A stretch of DNA of 64,000 nt from Bacillus infantis NRRL B-14911 (GCF_000473245.1 NC_022524.1:1140501-1204500), one strand, 5' to 3'. Positions 1-9,201 are shown, numbered from the stretch's first letter. The notes: generated by a model not told the origin, from the letters alone. Program-made: numbers and translations.

Positions 1-312
1 GAAGAATGTATACAGGCCTGTCTTGAATGTATGGATGCATGCAATATGTGCTTTGATGCCTGTCTGAAGGAAGAGGATGTAAAGATGATGGCCCGCTGCA
101 TCAGGCTTGACAGGGAGTGTGCCGATTTTTGCGCGTTTGCGGCTAAGGCAATGCAATCTGACAGCCCATTTGCAAAACAGATCTGCGCTGTCTGCGCTGA
201 TATTTGCGAGGCATGCGGAGAAGAGTGCAAAAAGCACGATCATGAGCATTGCCAGAGATGCGCAGATGCCTGCTTAAAATGTGCTGAAATCTGCCGCAGC
301 ATGGCAGCGTAA
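1..312 (+). CDS. Four-helix-bundle copper-binding protein (YhjQ/Csp3-like), 5' end missing
   Basis: The reading frame is open from base 1, so the start codon lies upstream of the window. The visible 103 residues are very rich in Cys arranged as CxxxC and CxxC pairs along predicted helices (for example CLEC, CFDAC, CAVCADIC, CQRCADAC). This is the pattern of the small four-helix-bundle copper-storage family that includes B. subtilis YhjQ and the Csp proteins, in which Cys lining the bundle core binds Cu(I). No signal peptide can be judged because the N-terminus is absent. A terminator follows about 100 bases downstream. The family assignment rests on the Cys spacing and is fairly safe; the metal and the storage role are inferred from the family. 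Confidence 0.8.
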   Translation, partial: EECIQACLECMDACNMCFDACLKEEDVKMMARCIRLDRECADFCAFAAKAMQSDSPFAKQICAVCADICEACGEECKKHDHEHCQRCADACLKCAEICRSMAA

Positions 313-410
313 AAGGAATGTGCAAACTGTTTTCCGGCCTCCGGGCAAAATGCCGGCTGAGCCTGGAACAGGCATTTGAAGTGTAAAAAAACAGATCTTA
401 AGATCATCTG

Positions 411-437
411 AAAAAGCCGGGCTGAACCGGCTTTTTT
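411..437 (+). terminator. Rho-independent terminator
   Basis: An AAGCCGG / CCGGCTT stem with a short loop is followed by a run of T. It ends the transcript of the copper-binding protein gene. Confidence 0.8.
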
Positions 438-575
438 CATGAAGAAAAAAGTACAGGCAGCTGCAGACATTTGAGTTGATTTTATACCTGAAGGCGTATA
501 TGATCGAAGTGCCGATACACCAATCTAATGTGAAACTAAGGGAAATATCACCAACTTCAGTGAGGTACAAAAAAG

Positions 576-944
576 ATGATATATATGCTGATCGTTTTCT
601 TGTTTTTGCTAGCGGTTCCTTTCTATAATCGTTATATTCCAGTCCTCAAGGTGCCGTGCCGCAGGGTGGATGAAATCCCCGGGGACCATGTGATCCTTGA
701 TATCAGGGATTACAATGAGGGCTATGAAGAACGGATTCCGGGTGCTGTAAATCTTCCTGTCCCTTATATTGTCCGAAATCTTGACGATATCCCTGCAAGA
801 AAGATCCATCTTATCTGCGCCTCCCCGCTGGAGCGGAATATGGGAGTCCGTCTGCTTCAAAAAAATGGCTTTCAAGTGGCCGGATTCACTTTGTCCAATA
901 AAAAATGTGGCGGGAAGGCGCTGGCCTGCTGCCATAAATATTAA
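576..944 (+). CDS. Membrane-anchored rhodanese-like sulfurtransferase
   Basis: A 122-residue protein with an N-terminal hydrophobic segment (about residues 1-18) that probably anchors it to the membrane, then a compact rhodanese domain. The domain shows the D-I-R-D 'CH2A' region (about 41-45), the IPGA-N motif (about 54-59) and a catalytic-loop Cys at residue 81 (C-A-S-P-L-E-R), where rhodaneses form a persulfide. Extra Cys residues occur at the C-terminus (KKCGG and ACC), which may accept sulfur or metal. The start is the ATG at 576, about 10 bases after GAGG. It is a single gene with its own terminator. Its sulfur-transfer partner is unknown; a CstR-like persulfide sensor lies far away at 51.8 kb. 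Confidence 0.8.
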   Translation: MIYMLIVFLFLLAVPFYNRYIPVLKVPCRRVDEIPGDHVILDIRDYNEGYEERIPGAVNLPVPYIVRNLDDIPARKIHLICASPLERNMGVRLLQKNGFQVAGFTLSNKKCGGKALACCHKY

Positions 945-946
945 AG

Positions 947-975
947 AATCCCCCCACTGTGAGAATGGGGGGATA
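947..975 (+). terminator. Hairpin downstream of rhodanese gene
   Basis: ATCCCCCC and GGGGGGAT form an 8-bp arm pair separated by about nine bases, directly after the rhodanese stop. The T run is poor, so the termination call is moderate. Confidence 0.6.
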
Positions 976-1008
976 TCTTTATGTTTAGGGTATTTTTAAA
1001 ATATAAGT

Positions 1009-1117
1009 CTTCGTCTTGAGGCCCAAAAAGGATGTGGTGTATGCAGACGCTGGCACAGGACACCGCGTACTTAGTCTGCATGCCTAAAGGGTGATCAAGA
1101 AGCTTGCGTTTTAGTTC
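1009..1117. repeat. Degenerate copy of a dispersed intergenic element
   Basis: This stretch shares blocks in the same order with the intergenic sequence at 59660-59715: CGTCTTGAGGCCC, then GCAGACG-TGGC, then ACAGGAC and GCGT. It contains no plausible gene. I read it as a decayed copy of a dispersed intergenic repeat family. Confidence 0.5.
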
Positions 1118-1120
1118 AGG

Positions 1121-2113
1121 CTAGGAGATGTGCGGAATCTTTATTTTAACTTCAAAAGATTGTCCTTTATGGGTATAATCCAGGAAGCCATTGTAGGAAA
1201 GGACAATATCTTTAATGATTTTTGTGCCAAGCCCTTCATGGTCCCCCTCCTTAGTAGACATGCCGAATCTTTCAAACAAGGAGTCTATGATGGACTGTGG
1301 GACAGGCAGCGTACTATTGGAGCAGGTCAAAATCATAAGTCCGCTTCTTTTGTAAAACTGGAGCCTTGCGTATGCATCATCAAAGCCGGAAGCTTTATAG
1401 TCAGCTGCAGCCTCAATGCTGTTGGACAGGATATTGCCCGCTAATGCCGCAATATCCTCATCTTTCATGGGGAGAGAAGACAGGGGAAGCTCCAGGTCGT
1501 AATGGATGCTTATGCCTTCTGCCGAGGCCTTTTTCTGCATATGATGCAGCACACCGGCAACAGGGCCGTTTTCCCCTTTGATGGCCAGATTCACTTCTTC
1601 ATATCCGGACAAGAGCCCCCCGAAATACGCTTTTGCTTCGCTGAATTGCCCTTTATCCAGCATATATTGGACAGCCGAGACATGCTTCAGGAAATCATGC
1701 CGCTGCTTGCGAACAGCGAGATAGGTATCATTGAGCTGCCGCACCTCCATCTCCTTTTCTTTGAGGCGTGCACCTGATGATAAAATGATCTTCCCGCTGT
1801 ACCATCTGGCTGTTTCTGCCAGCACTGCTGCTCCTGCTGCAGCTGCAATAGCAGCCTTTGAGCCGGACAGGACTGCAGCCAGAAGGACTAGCAGCTGAAA
1901 AACCAAAAATAACGCTCCAAGGGCTGGGTGGAAGCTGGAGGAGTTCAGTTTTACCGAAAAGAAAAGGATGGCAGAAAAAATCATGAATGCCAATGCACCT
2001 GTCATCAACGGCTTCCACTGCGGTGCCAGGAGTATAAAGCAGCCGGCTCCGGCAGCGGATAATAGCACCGAATACAGGAGGGCAGGCGCTGAGCTGTTTA
2101 TCTGAGAGCGCAA
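1121..2113 (-). CDS. natK: Sensor histidine kinase NatK-like (GHKL family)
   Basis: The protein has several N-terminal hydrophobic segments (roughly the first 100 residues), a short linker helix, a phosphoacceptor region reading KQRHDFLKH, and a GHKL ATPase domain with the N-box NILSNSIEAA and a glycine-rich GLGTKI segment. This is the AgrC/NatK type of kinase that pairs with LytTR regulators. An upstream TTG at 2134 is in frame, but the TTG at 2113 has a well-placed AGGGGA Shine-Dalgarno nine bases ahead, so I prefer it. It lies just downstream of natR on the same strand and divergent from natAB, as in the B. subtilis nat locus. It probably phosphorylates NatR; the signal is unknown from sequence. 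Confidence 0.85.
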   Translation of the reverse strand: MRSQINSSAPALLYSVLLSAAGAGCFILLAPQWKPLMTGALAFMIFSAILFFSVKLNSSSFHPALGALFLVFQLLVLLAAVLSGSKAAIAAAAGAAVLAETARWYSGKIILSSGARLKEKEMEVRQLNDTYLAVRKQRHDFLKHVSAVQYMLDKGQFSEAKAYFGGLLSGYEEVNLAIKGENGPVAGVLHHMQKKASAEGISIHYDLELPLSSLPMKDEDIAALAGNILSNSIEAAADYKASGFDDAYARLQFYKRSGLMILTCSNSTLPVPQSIIDSLFERFGMSTKEGDHEGLGTKIIKDIVLSYNGFLDYTHKGQSFEVKIKIPHIS

Positions 2114-2155
2114 AATCCATCTTCCCCTTTTCAACTAAAATAAAGGCATAGCCTG

Positions 2156-2857
2156 TTAAAAATAGTGATCCTGCAAAAAATCTATCTTCTCTTTTGTAAT
2201 CATTGCCTTCTCTGTTGTCCCATCAAAAAAAACAACATAGGAGTTTTTGGCGTACAAAGAAAAGTTCTTTACATAATGGATATTGATAATGAATGAACGG
2301 TGCGAGCGGATAAAATCTCTTTCACGGAGCTCGCCTTCAAGCTCATTCAGCGTTTGGTATGTTTTAATTTGTTCCTGCTTTGTATGTATGGTGGTTGATC
2401 GGCCGGAACGCTCAATAAAGATAATATCTTTTTTCTGGATGATATGAATATCGCTTTTTTGCCTGAGAAACAGCCGGCCGGAAATTTCCGGTGTCCGGTT
2501 TTTTTCAATATATCGGAGGACGGCTTTTTCAAGCCTGTCTTTTGTGAATGGCTTCATAATATAATCATGGACATTCAGTTCAAAGGCATGGACCGCGTAG
2601 CCGCTCGTGCCAGTCACGAAAATGACGGCAATATTGAGGGCATACGTATGGATAATATCGGCCAGTTCGTATCCTGAAAGGCCAGGCATTTCAATATCGG
2701 CAATCAGGAGGTCAATTTCTTCCCTTTTGACCCTTTCATAAGCCTCTTCTGCAGAGGTGGTTGAAAACACAATTTCTGTCCCTTCCATCTTGGATATAAC
2801 TCCGTACAGCTTGTCTAAATCAATCGGCCGGTCATCCACCAATCCCACTCTTATCAT
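2156..2857 (-). CDS. natR: LytTR-family response regulator NatR
   Basis: An N-terminal receiver domain (DDRP near the start, phosphoacceptor Asp in LIADIEMPG at about residue 54, Lys in IMKPF) is followed by a C-terminal LytTR DNA-binding domain (residues about 130-230, ending RSHRSFIINIHYV and so on). The 233-residue length fits NatR. The ATG at 2857 is preceded by AGAGG at proper spacing; the TTG six codons upstream lacks such a site. The kinase gene natK lies downstream in the same operon and natAB starts divergently about 165 bases away. A direct repeat fitting a LytTR site lies in the intergenic region, so NatR probably activates natAB. Confidence 0.88.
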   Translation of the reverse strand: MIRVGLVDDRPIDLDKLYGVISKMEGTEIVFSTTSAEEAYERVKREEIDLLIADIEMPGLSGYELADIIHTYALNIAVIFVTGTSGYAVHAFELNVHDYIMKPFTKDRLEKAVLRYIEKNRTPEISGRLFLRQKSDIHIIQKKDIIFIERSGRSTTIHTKQEQIKTYQTLNELEGELRERDFIRSHRSFIINIHYVKNFSLYAKNSYVVFFDGTTEKAMITKEKIDFLQDHYF

Positions 2858-2920
2858 AGTTTCGCCTCTCGTCAATTAAATTACGTATCTATTTTACCAT
2901 CTATTGGACAGAAAACATCC

Positions 2921-2952
2921 TTTTCACGACATGAAATGGCATTTTCGCGACA
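2921..2952 (+). promoter_or_regulatory. Probable NatR (LytTR) operator: two direct repeats 21 bp apart
   Basis: TTTTCACGACA at 2921-2931 and TTTTCGCGACA at 2942-2952 are near-identical direct repeats with a start-to-start distance of 21 bp, two helical turns. LytTR regulators typically bind paired direct repeats spaced this way. The site lies between the divergent natR and natA genes, about 70-100 bases ahead of natA. Confidence 0.65.
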
Positions 2953-3022
2953 GAATCGAAGCGGTGATGCGATCAGACAGGTAAGATTAAGCTACAAAGA
3001 GAGCAGGAAAGGAGCAAAAAAG

Positions 3023-3772
3023 ATGATCGAGATAAAGGAAGTAACGAAAAGATTCAAAGATAAAAAGGTGCATGTAACTGCATTGAAGCATATATCATTT
3101 TCAGTCAGGGAAGGCCAGGTGGTTGGCCTCCTCGGAGAAAATGGGGCAGGGAAAACAACACTACTGAGGACGATTGCCACACTGTACACGCCGACAGAGG
3201 GTGCCGTTTCAGTCGGCGGCTTTGATACCGTTAAACAGCCAGATGAGGTAAAGAAGCGTATGGGCGTTCTGTTTGGCGGGGAAACCGGATTATATGACCG
3301 CCTTACGGCCAGGGAAAATCTTGAGTATTTTGCATCTCTTTACGGCCTTGGACGCCATGAAACAAAGGTCAGAATCGATGAGCTTGCAGTGATGTTCGGC
3401 ATGAAAGACTATCTGAACAGGAAGGTAGGGGGATTCTCCAAAGGGATGAGGCAAAAGGTTGCCATTGCGAGGACCCTTATCCATGACCCGGAAATCATTT
3501 TGTTTGATGAACCGACAACCGGCCTTGATATCACTTCTTCAAATGTATTCAGGCAGCTTGTCAGCTCACTTAAAAGGCAGGGGAAAACAATCATCTTTTC
3601 CAGCCACATTATGGAGGAAGTGAAGATGCTCTGCGACTCAGTAGTCATGATTCATAAAGGTGAAATGGTCTATAAGGGCGGACTCGAGGATCTATACCGT
3701 GAAGAGGGAAGCTCAGATCTGAATTATATTTTTGAATCAAAATTGGTGAGGGGGAACGATTATGCTTCGTAA
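3023..3772 (+). CDS. natA: ABC transporter ATPase NatA
   Basis: ATP-binding subunit of the NatAB exporter. Visible motifs are Walker A GENGAGKTT (residues 38-46), the signature region FSKGMRQK (138-145), Walker B IILFDEP (158-164) and a switch His in SSHIMEE. The length of 249 residues is typical for NatA. The open frame extends upstream, but the ATG at 3023 follows AGGAG by eight bases and gives the normal family N-terminus MIEIKEV. The 3' end overlaps natB by 11 bases, indicating translational coupling. In B. subtilis NatAB exports sodium; a wider substrate range, such as antimicrobial compounds, cannot be excluded here. Confidence 0.92.
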   Translation: MIEIKEVTKRFKDKKVHVTALKHISFSVREGQVVGLLGENGAGKTTLLRTIATLYTPTEGAVSVGGFDTVKQPDEVKKRMGVLFGGETGLYDRLTARENLEYFASLYGLGRHETKVRIDELAVMFGMKDYLNRKVGGFSKGMRQKVAIARTLIHDPEIILFDEPTTGLDITSSNVFRQLVSSLKRQGKTIIFSSHIMEEVKMLCDSVVMIHKGEMVYKGGLEDLYREEGSSDLNYIFESKLVRGNDYAS

Positions 3773-4928
3773 TATTTATATAAAAGAAATGAAGGATATC
3801 TTGAGGGACCGGAGGACATTACTTTTGAGCGTCCTGCTCCCGATCCTTCTGCTGACGGGCCTTACCTTATTTTATGAGAAAATGATGTCTGATGATGGTT
3901 CAGAAACCTATACCCTAGCCATCAGCGATACTGCAGGCGAAGAAGTTAAGGAGCTTGTGTCAGGCATTCCTAACCTTGAGGTGAGTGAGTATGCCAACCC
4001 CGGGAAGGCTGTAAAAGATGGGAAGGCTCATGCAGCCATTGAATTCAGCGGCCAATTCTTTGAAAATCCGGAAGGCGGGGAGCCGGGTACCGCAGTCATT
4101 AAAGGTGACTCTCTCAGCCAGAACTCTGCTTATGTGATGTCACAGCTGGAAGGGGCTTTGAATGCGTACAGCGATACACTGGTTTCGGAAAGGCTGACAG
4201 CTGCAGGGTTGGATCCACAAGTTACTCAACCGATCGTTGTTCAGGTAACTGAAATCAATAATGAAGATGAAAATGCTGCTTCTGTCGGAATACTTGCGGG
4301 CTTCCTGCCAATGGTCATTACGATTGCAATCGCATCCGGTGCATATCCTGCTGCTTCAGATTTATTTGCAGGAGAGAAAGACAGAAAGACAATGGAGGCA
4401 TTGCTGATGACACCGGTCAGCAGGATCAAGCTTCTGTTTGCCAAATGGCTCGCAATCTCCACAATCGGCATGATTGCAGGCATTGTATCAGTAGCCGCAA
4501 TTGTACTGGAAACCATTTTCCTGACCGAAAAACTCAAGGCTGCCCTGGAGTTTGGGGACAATACGTTCACGATTATCGCTGTGACAATTGTGATCACCCT
4601 GCTGTTCGCCTTGTTCATGGGTGCCCTGCAAATGGTCGTCAGCATCATTGCGAAGACGGTAAAGGAAGCGCAGAATTATATTTCACCGATCATGATGCTT
4701 GCAATTGTGCCGACTCTATTCCTGAGCGGCGTAGGCATCAATGAATTGACTATGAAACATTTTCTGATCCCGTTTGTGAACATCCATGCGCTGATCAATG
4801 AACTGCTCCACGGGAGTGTCAATATGGAGAATATCCTTCTGACGCTTGCAAGTACGGCTATCTCCATTGTCCTTGTATTCATCATCTCCCGCTCATTATT
4901 CCTTAAAGATAAATGGGTGCTGAACTGA
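3762..4928 (+). CDS. natB: ABC transporter permease NatB
   Basis: A 388-residue ABC-2 type permease. It has one N-terminal transmembrane helix (about 18-37), a large extracytoplasmic domain of about 150 residues, and five more hydrophobic segments from about residue 175 to the C-terminus. This one-plus-five arrangement with the KEMKDILRDRRT leader is typical of NatB. The conserved stretch FAGEKDRKTMEALLMTP lies at the first cytoplasmic loop after the second helix. The ATG at 3762 sits inside the end of natA behind GAGGGGG. Together with NatA it forms a sodium (or drug) efflux pump, controlled by the divergent natRK system. A strong terminator follows. Confidence 0.92.
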   Translation: MLRNIYIKEMKDILRDRRTLLLSVLLPILLLTGLTLFYEKMMSDDGSETYTLAISDTAGEEVKELVSGIPNLEVSEYANPGKAVKDGKAHAAIEFSGQFFENPEGGEPGTAVIKGDSLSQNSAYVMSQLEGALNAYSDTLVSERLTAAGLDPQVTQPIVVQVTEINNEDENAASVGILAGFLPMVITIAIASGAYPAASDLFAGEKDRKTMEALLMTPVSRIKLLFAKWLAISTIGMIAGIVSVAAIVLETIFLTEKLKAALEFGDNTFTIIAVTIVITLLFALFMGALQMVVSIIAKTVKEAQNYISPIMMLAIVPTLFLSGVGINELTMKHFLIPFVNIHALINELLHGSVNMENILLTLASTAISIVLVFIISRSLFLKDKWVLN

Positions 4929-4939
4929 TATAGTTACAG

Positions 4940-4966
4940 AAAGGGCGCTGCAGCTGCAGCGCCTTT
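4940..4966 (+). terminator. Terminator of natAB
   Basis: AAAGGCGCTGCAGCTGCAGCGCCTTTT-like symmetry: the arms AAGGGCGCTGC and GCAGCGCCTT pair and are followed by T-rich sequence. Confidence 0.85.
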
Positions 4967-5075
4967 TGTTTGTTTTTCAGGCATTGTGGAAAATAATATG
5001 AAAATCTGTTTCCAATATCAGATTATTTCGGTATGATAATATTTAGTATAGCGAAATATTCAAAAGACGAAAGAA

Positions 5076-6296
5076 GTGGAGTGGATGAATCAGGAACAGG
5101 CAGCAAAGAGAAATTTAATGATTATGTGGTTTGCCAACTTTTTTGTGGCAGCCAGCATGACAATGGTTTTGCCATTTATCTCTTTATATATAGAAACCTT
5201 CGGGGACTTTTCAGAGGAATATGTCCAGCAATGGTCAGGATGGACATTTGCAATCACTTTTGTGACTGCTTTTCTCTTTTCGCCGATTTGGGGAAGGATC
5301 GGGGATAAATACGGGCGAAAAAAAATCCTGCTTATCTCCGGTTTTGGCATGGCTGTCTCTATCTTTATGATGGGATATGTCACCAGTGTATGGCAGCTTT
5401 TCATGCTTCGATTGTTTATGGGGATGTTTACAGGCTTTATTTCCCTTTCCCAGGCGTTCATTTCTACCCAGACGCCGCAGCGGATTGCAGGAAGGGTCCT
5501 CGGCACCCTGCAGACAGGAAGCATTACCGGATCGCTGCTAGGCCCGATGCTCGGTGGGGTCCTTGCTGACTCGCTCGGATACGCGACAACCTTTCAGTGG
5601 ACCTCGATTTCCATTTTTATCTCAGCAGTTCTCGTTATTTTTACGAAGGAATTCAAGGTTGACCTCAAAAAGGGTTCGAAAACGAGCTATTCCAGCAAAG
5701 AGGTCATCAAGCATATAGCGGCAAATCCGGTCCTTTTGACTGTACTCTTTATCAGCATGCTCATTCAGATTGCGCACTTCAGCATCCAGCCGATACTATC
5801 ATTGTATGTGAATGAGCTTCACGGCCATGAGAACATTGCTTTCTTCTCGGGAATTGCCTTCTCAGCCGCTGGTCTTGGAAACCTGCTCATGGCAAGAAAA
5901 TGGGGGAAGATCGGTGATCAGTCCGGGTATCTGAAAGTGCTGGTATTTCTGCTGTTCATGGCGGCTATCGTTTATCTGCCAGGAGCCTTTGTAACGAATA
6001 TCTGGCAGCTCGTGGTCATCCGGTTCCTCCTGGGCATTGCCATTGGCGGAATCATCCCTGTCAGGATTGCCTATATACGCCAGGAAGCACCTGTCAGCAT
6101 GCAGGGGGAGGTGCTGGGATATAATACAAGCCTCCGCTTTCTCGGGAATATTATCGGGCCGGTTCTTGGCGGCTTCCTTTCCGGATATTTCGGGTTTTCG
6201 TCTGTCTTTTATGTCACAAGCTTTTTATTGCTGATAAGCGGCGTGCTTCTCATAGCAGCGATGAACCGGAACCCTGAATTAGCGAACAACCATTAG
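5076..6296 (+). CDS. MFS multidrug efflux transporter (DHA1 type)
   Basis: A 406-residue major facilitator with 12 predicted hydrophobic segments. The loop 2-3 motif GRIGDKYGRKKIL (about residue 73) is the family signature, repeated in weaker form in the second half (ARKWGKIGDQSG). The motif GRVLGTLQTGSITGSLLGPMLGG around helices 4-5 resembles the antiporter motif C of drug:proton antiporters such as MdtG-type pumps. The start is uncertain: GTG at 5076 or ATG at 5085, neither with an ideally spaced Shine-Dalgarno. It is a monocistronic gene with its own terminator. The substrate cannot be told from sequence. Confidence 0.85.
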   Translation: MEWMNQEQAAKRNLMIMWFANFFVAASMTMVLPFISLYIETFGDFSEEYVQQWSGWTFAITFVTAFLFSPIWGRIGDKYGRKKILLISGFGMAVSIFMMGYVTSVWQLFMLRLFMGMFTGFISLSQAFISTQTPQRIAGRVLGTLQTGSITGSLLGPMLGGVLADSLGYATTFQWTSISIFISAVLVIFTKEFKVDLKKGSKTSYSSKEVIKHIAANPVLLTVLFISMLIQIAHFSIQPILSLYVNELHGHENIAFFSGIAFSAAGLGNLLMARKWGKIGDQSGYLKVLVFLLFMAAIVYLPGAFVTNIWQLVVIRFLLGIAIGGIIPVRIAYIRQEAPVSMQGEVLGYNTSLRFLGNIIGPVLGGFLSGYFGFSSVFYVTSFLLLISGVLLIAAMNRNPELANNH

Positions 6297-6323
6297 ACTC
6301 TCCTTTCAGGGGAGTTTTATTTT
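6297..6323 (+). terminator. Terminator of MFS gene
   Basis: ACTCTCC and GGGGAGT arms around a five-base loop are followed by TTTATTTT, starting right at the MFS stop codon. Confidence 0.75.
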
Positions 6324-6542
6324 GGTTTTAGAATAATATTAGAATAATTTACCAATCAACGAAACTTATTAATCATCCAATTATTTCTTATATTTTTAGG
6401 GGAAACTAGGTATTTTAAATTATATGAATATATAAATAATAGTGCGAATGATTCATTGTTCGAGCCTCGAAATAAAAGTATACTCGTTATTAGACAATTT
6501 CGACTTCTAGATTTGTCAGAATAATTAGAGGGGGCTATCACA

Positions 6543-8918
6543 TTGAAAAGAAGAAAGAAAGCTGCTTCTGCTGTATTGGCTGCAGCCATGGGGCTGAGCG
6601 TATTTTCAGCCGGTGCCTTTGCACCAGTCCAAAAAGCTCAGGCTTATAATGCTGTATCCAGCCCATATGCAGGAGCGCAGGCAGATTTAGGCATCGCCAA
6701 TGATGAAAGATTAATAGAGCTTTTGAAAAAGCAGGGAAAGATTTCGAACAACGCTACCCATTCAGAAGCTGATAAGGCACTAAAAAAATTCCTGAAGGCC
6801 AAAGCAGAGAATGCAGCTAAGGTCCCTGCCGGCAAAGTAGGAAAAGAGCTGGATGTTTCTGAACAGCAGGAAAAAGGCAAATCAGGAAACGGTTTGAAAA
6901 ACGGCAAGGGCAACAAGCTTGGACAAGCTAAAAAAGCGCATGTTGATCCTGTACAAAAGGAAAATTATGAAGGGGATACAAGAGAAGATAAAGTTCTTGT
7001 CCTTGCCATCGAGTTCTCGGATTATAAGCACAGCTCGATTACCAAAGAAGAATCAGACATGTTCTATGAAGATTATCCTTTAGAACATTTCCAGGATATG
7101 ATCTTCGGAGAGGAAGGCTATGAAGGGCCTTCAGGCCAGAACCTCGTATCCATGAAGCAGTACTATGAACAGCAGTCCGGCGGAAGCTATACCGTGGATG
7201 GAAAGGTTGCCGGCTGGTATACAGCCGATCACCCTGCTAAATATTACGGCGAGAATGTGCCGGCACCGGACGGTAATGATAAAGCCGCCAGAAGCCTTGT
7301 AATGGAGGCATTGAATAAAGCGGCTCAGGATCCGAATGTGAACCTGACTGAGTATGATCAGTGGGACCGTGACGATTATGATGGGGACGGCGTTTATAAC
7401 GAACCGGACGGCCTTATCGACCATCTTATGGTCATCCATGCAGGTGTTGGAGAAGAAGCAGGCGGAGGATCGCTTGGCGGGGATGCCATCTGGTCTCACC
7501 GTTCAAAACTTGGATCAGGCCCGGTAGCGGTTAAAGGAGCTAAATCCGACAGCGACCGCTGGGGCGGCGTATTGGGAGCCTGGGACTACACGATTGAACC
7601 TGAGGACGGGGCAGCGGGTGTGTTTGCTCACGAATATGGACATGACCTCGGCTTGCCTGATGAGTATGACACACAATATACAGGGCAGGGAGAGCCAGTA
7701 GCCTACTGGTCAATCATGTCGAGCGGAAGCTGGGCAGGAGATGTTCCTGGAACAGAGCCTACAGGATTCAGTGCCTACGCAAAACTGATGCTTCAGAATT
7801 GGCATGGGGGCAACTGGCTGTCTGGTGCGACCATTTCCTCGGAGGATGTAAATTCTAAAGGTGTGGAAGTTCTTCTTGATGAGGCTGTAACGAAAGGAAA
7901 TAATAATGATGCGGTCAGAATCGATCTTCCGCAGAAAGAAAATATCGTCAATACACCAGCGAGCGGTTCATATGAGTATTTCAGCGGCAGCGGCGACGAG
8001 CTGAATAACTCAATGACAGCTTCAATCGATCTTACCGGCGCTTCGGAGGCTGAGCTTTCCTTCAAGGCCTGGTATGACATTGAAGAAGATTGGGACTACG
8101 CTTCTGTCCAGGTCCGTGAGCAGGGGACTGAGGAATGGGTATCCATTCAGGGCAATCTTACAACAGATACAGACCCGAATAACCAAAATCCGGGCTTTGG
8201 GATTACAGGGAATTCAAATGGCTGGAAGGATGGCAGCTTTGACCTGTCTGCATTTGCAGGAAAGAAAATTGAGGTTAAATTCCATTACTACACAGATGTT
8301 GCTGCCACAATGCCAGGTTTCTATGCAGACGATATCCTTATAACAGCCGATGGAAAGGAAGTCCTGAAGGATGATGCAGAAGGAGAATCTGCATTTTCGC
8401 TGGAAGGATTCACTAAAGACCAAGGGAAATTTTATTCAGACCATTACTATCTTCTCGAATGGAGATCTCATAATGGAGTGGATGCAGGACTTGCCCATGT
8501 GCGCCGCGGCGACAGCCTGATCAGCTATGATAAAGGCCTTGTCGTATGGTATGTCGATGATTCATTCACAGATAACTGGACTGGCATTCATCCAGGCGAG
8601 GGGTATCTCGGCGTTGTGGATGCAGATCAGCATGCATTGAAGTGGAACGACGGTTCAGTTGCCAACAACCGCATGCAGATGCATGATGCAGCCTTCAGCC
8701 TGAACAAATCAAGTAAAATGCTGATAGAGTATTTAAACCAGGGGCTAAGCCTGAAGGACAACCAGACAAAACAAACGCCGTTATTCGACGACAGCGCTGA
8801 CTACAGCAATCCAGGGCTCGTAGATGTGGGGCGGAAGGTGCCTCAGAAAGGGCTGAAATTCCGTGTTACAGGAGAAAGTGCTGACGGAACAGTCGGAAAG
8901 GTCCTGATCTTTAAATAA
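6543..8918 (+). CDS. inhA: Secreted M6-family metalloprotease, immune inhibitor A
   Basis: A 791-residue secreted zinc protease. The N-terminus is a classical signal peptide (KRRKK, hydrophobic core, AQA cleavage site near residue 34), followed by a Lys-rich propeptide to about residue 135. The peptidase M6 domain carries the HEYGHDLGLPDEYD zinc motif with H363, E364 and H367, and an Asp-rich calcium-loop-like stretch (DRDDYDGDGVYNEPDG, about 275-290). The C-terminal part (about 480-790) matches the beta-rich VEG/MAM-like terminal domains of InhA. The TTG start at 6543 has AGAGGGGG eight bases ahead. The 220-base AT-rich upstream region gives room for regulation. InhA proteins cleave host antimicrobial peptides and matrix proteins in the B. 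cereus group; in this species the role may be nutritional. Confidence 0.92.
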   Translation: MKRRKKAASAVLAAAMGLSVFSAGAFAPVQKAQAYNAVSSPYAGAQADLGIANDERLIELLKKQGKISNNATHSEADKALKKFLKAKAENAAKVPAGKVGKELDVSEQQEKGKSGNGLKNGKGNKLGQAKKAHVDPVQKENYEGDTREDKVLVLAIEFSDYKHSSITKEESDMFYEDYPLEHFQDMIFGEEGYEGPSGQNLVSMKQYYEQQSGGSYTVDGKVAGWYTADHPAKYYGENVPAPDGNDKAARSLVMEALNKAAQDPNVNLTEYDQWDRDDYDGDGVYNEPDGLIDHLMVIHAGVGEEAGGGSLGGDAIWSHRSKLGSGPVAVKGAKSDSDRWGGVLGAWDYTIEPEDGAAGVFAHEYGHDLGLPDEYDTQYTGQGEPVAYWSIMSSGSWAGDVPGTEPTGFSAYAKLMLQNWHGGNWLSGATISSEDVNSKGVEVLLDEAVTKGNNNDAVRIDLPQKENIVNTPASGSYEYFSGSGDELNNSMTASIDLTGASEAELSFKAWYDIEEDWDYASVQVREQGTEEWVSIQGNLTTDTDPNNQNPGFGITGNSNGWKDGSFDLSAFAGKKIEVKFHYYTDVAATMPGFYADDILITADGKEVLKDDAEGESAFSLEGFTKDQGKFYSDHYYLLEWRSHNGVDAGLAHVRRGDSLISYDKGLVVWYVDDSFTDNWTGIHPGEGYLGVVDADQHALKWNDGSVANNRMQMHDAAFSLNKSSKMLIEYLNQGLSLKDNQTKQTPLFDDSADYSNPGLVDVGRKVPQKGLKFRVTGESADGTVGKVLIFK

Positions 8919-8926
8919 TCATTTTT

Positions 8927-8960
8927 GAATCCAGCCTGAAGCCAGGCTGGATTTTTTTTT
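8927..8960 (+). terminator. Terminator of inhA
   Basis: AATCCAGCCTG / CAGGCTGGATT arms with a short loop and a run of nine T. Confidence 0.9.
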
Positions 8961-9201
8961 GTTATTAAGGAACTTATGAAATTTGTACAGCTAACACGCG
9001 GAATAGTGAATTCAGTAGTATACTGCAGGTGCGCATGGCCTGCAGTTTTTTGCAGAGGGAGGCATAGCGGGTTCCCTCCAGAGTATTTCTGGTAATACAC
9101 TGGAATATAAAATAAGGCGGTTAGCGGCCGGCATTAGAGGGAAAAGGACAATAAATCATAATCCCCATTTAAGCGGGCTGGCAGGAGTTGATGAATCACA
9201 A

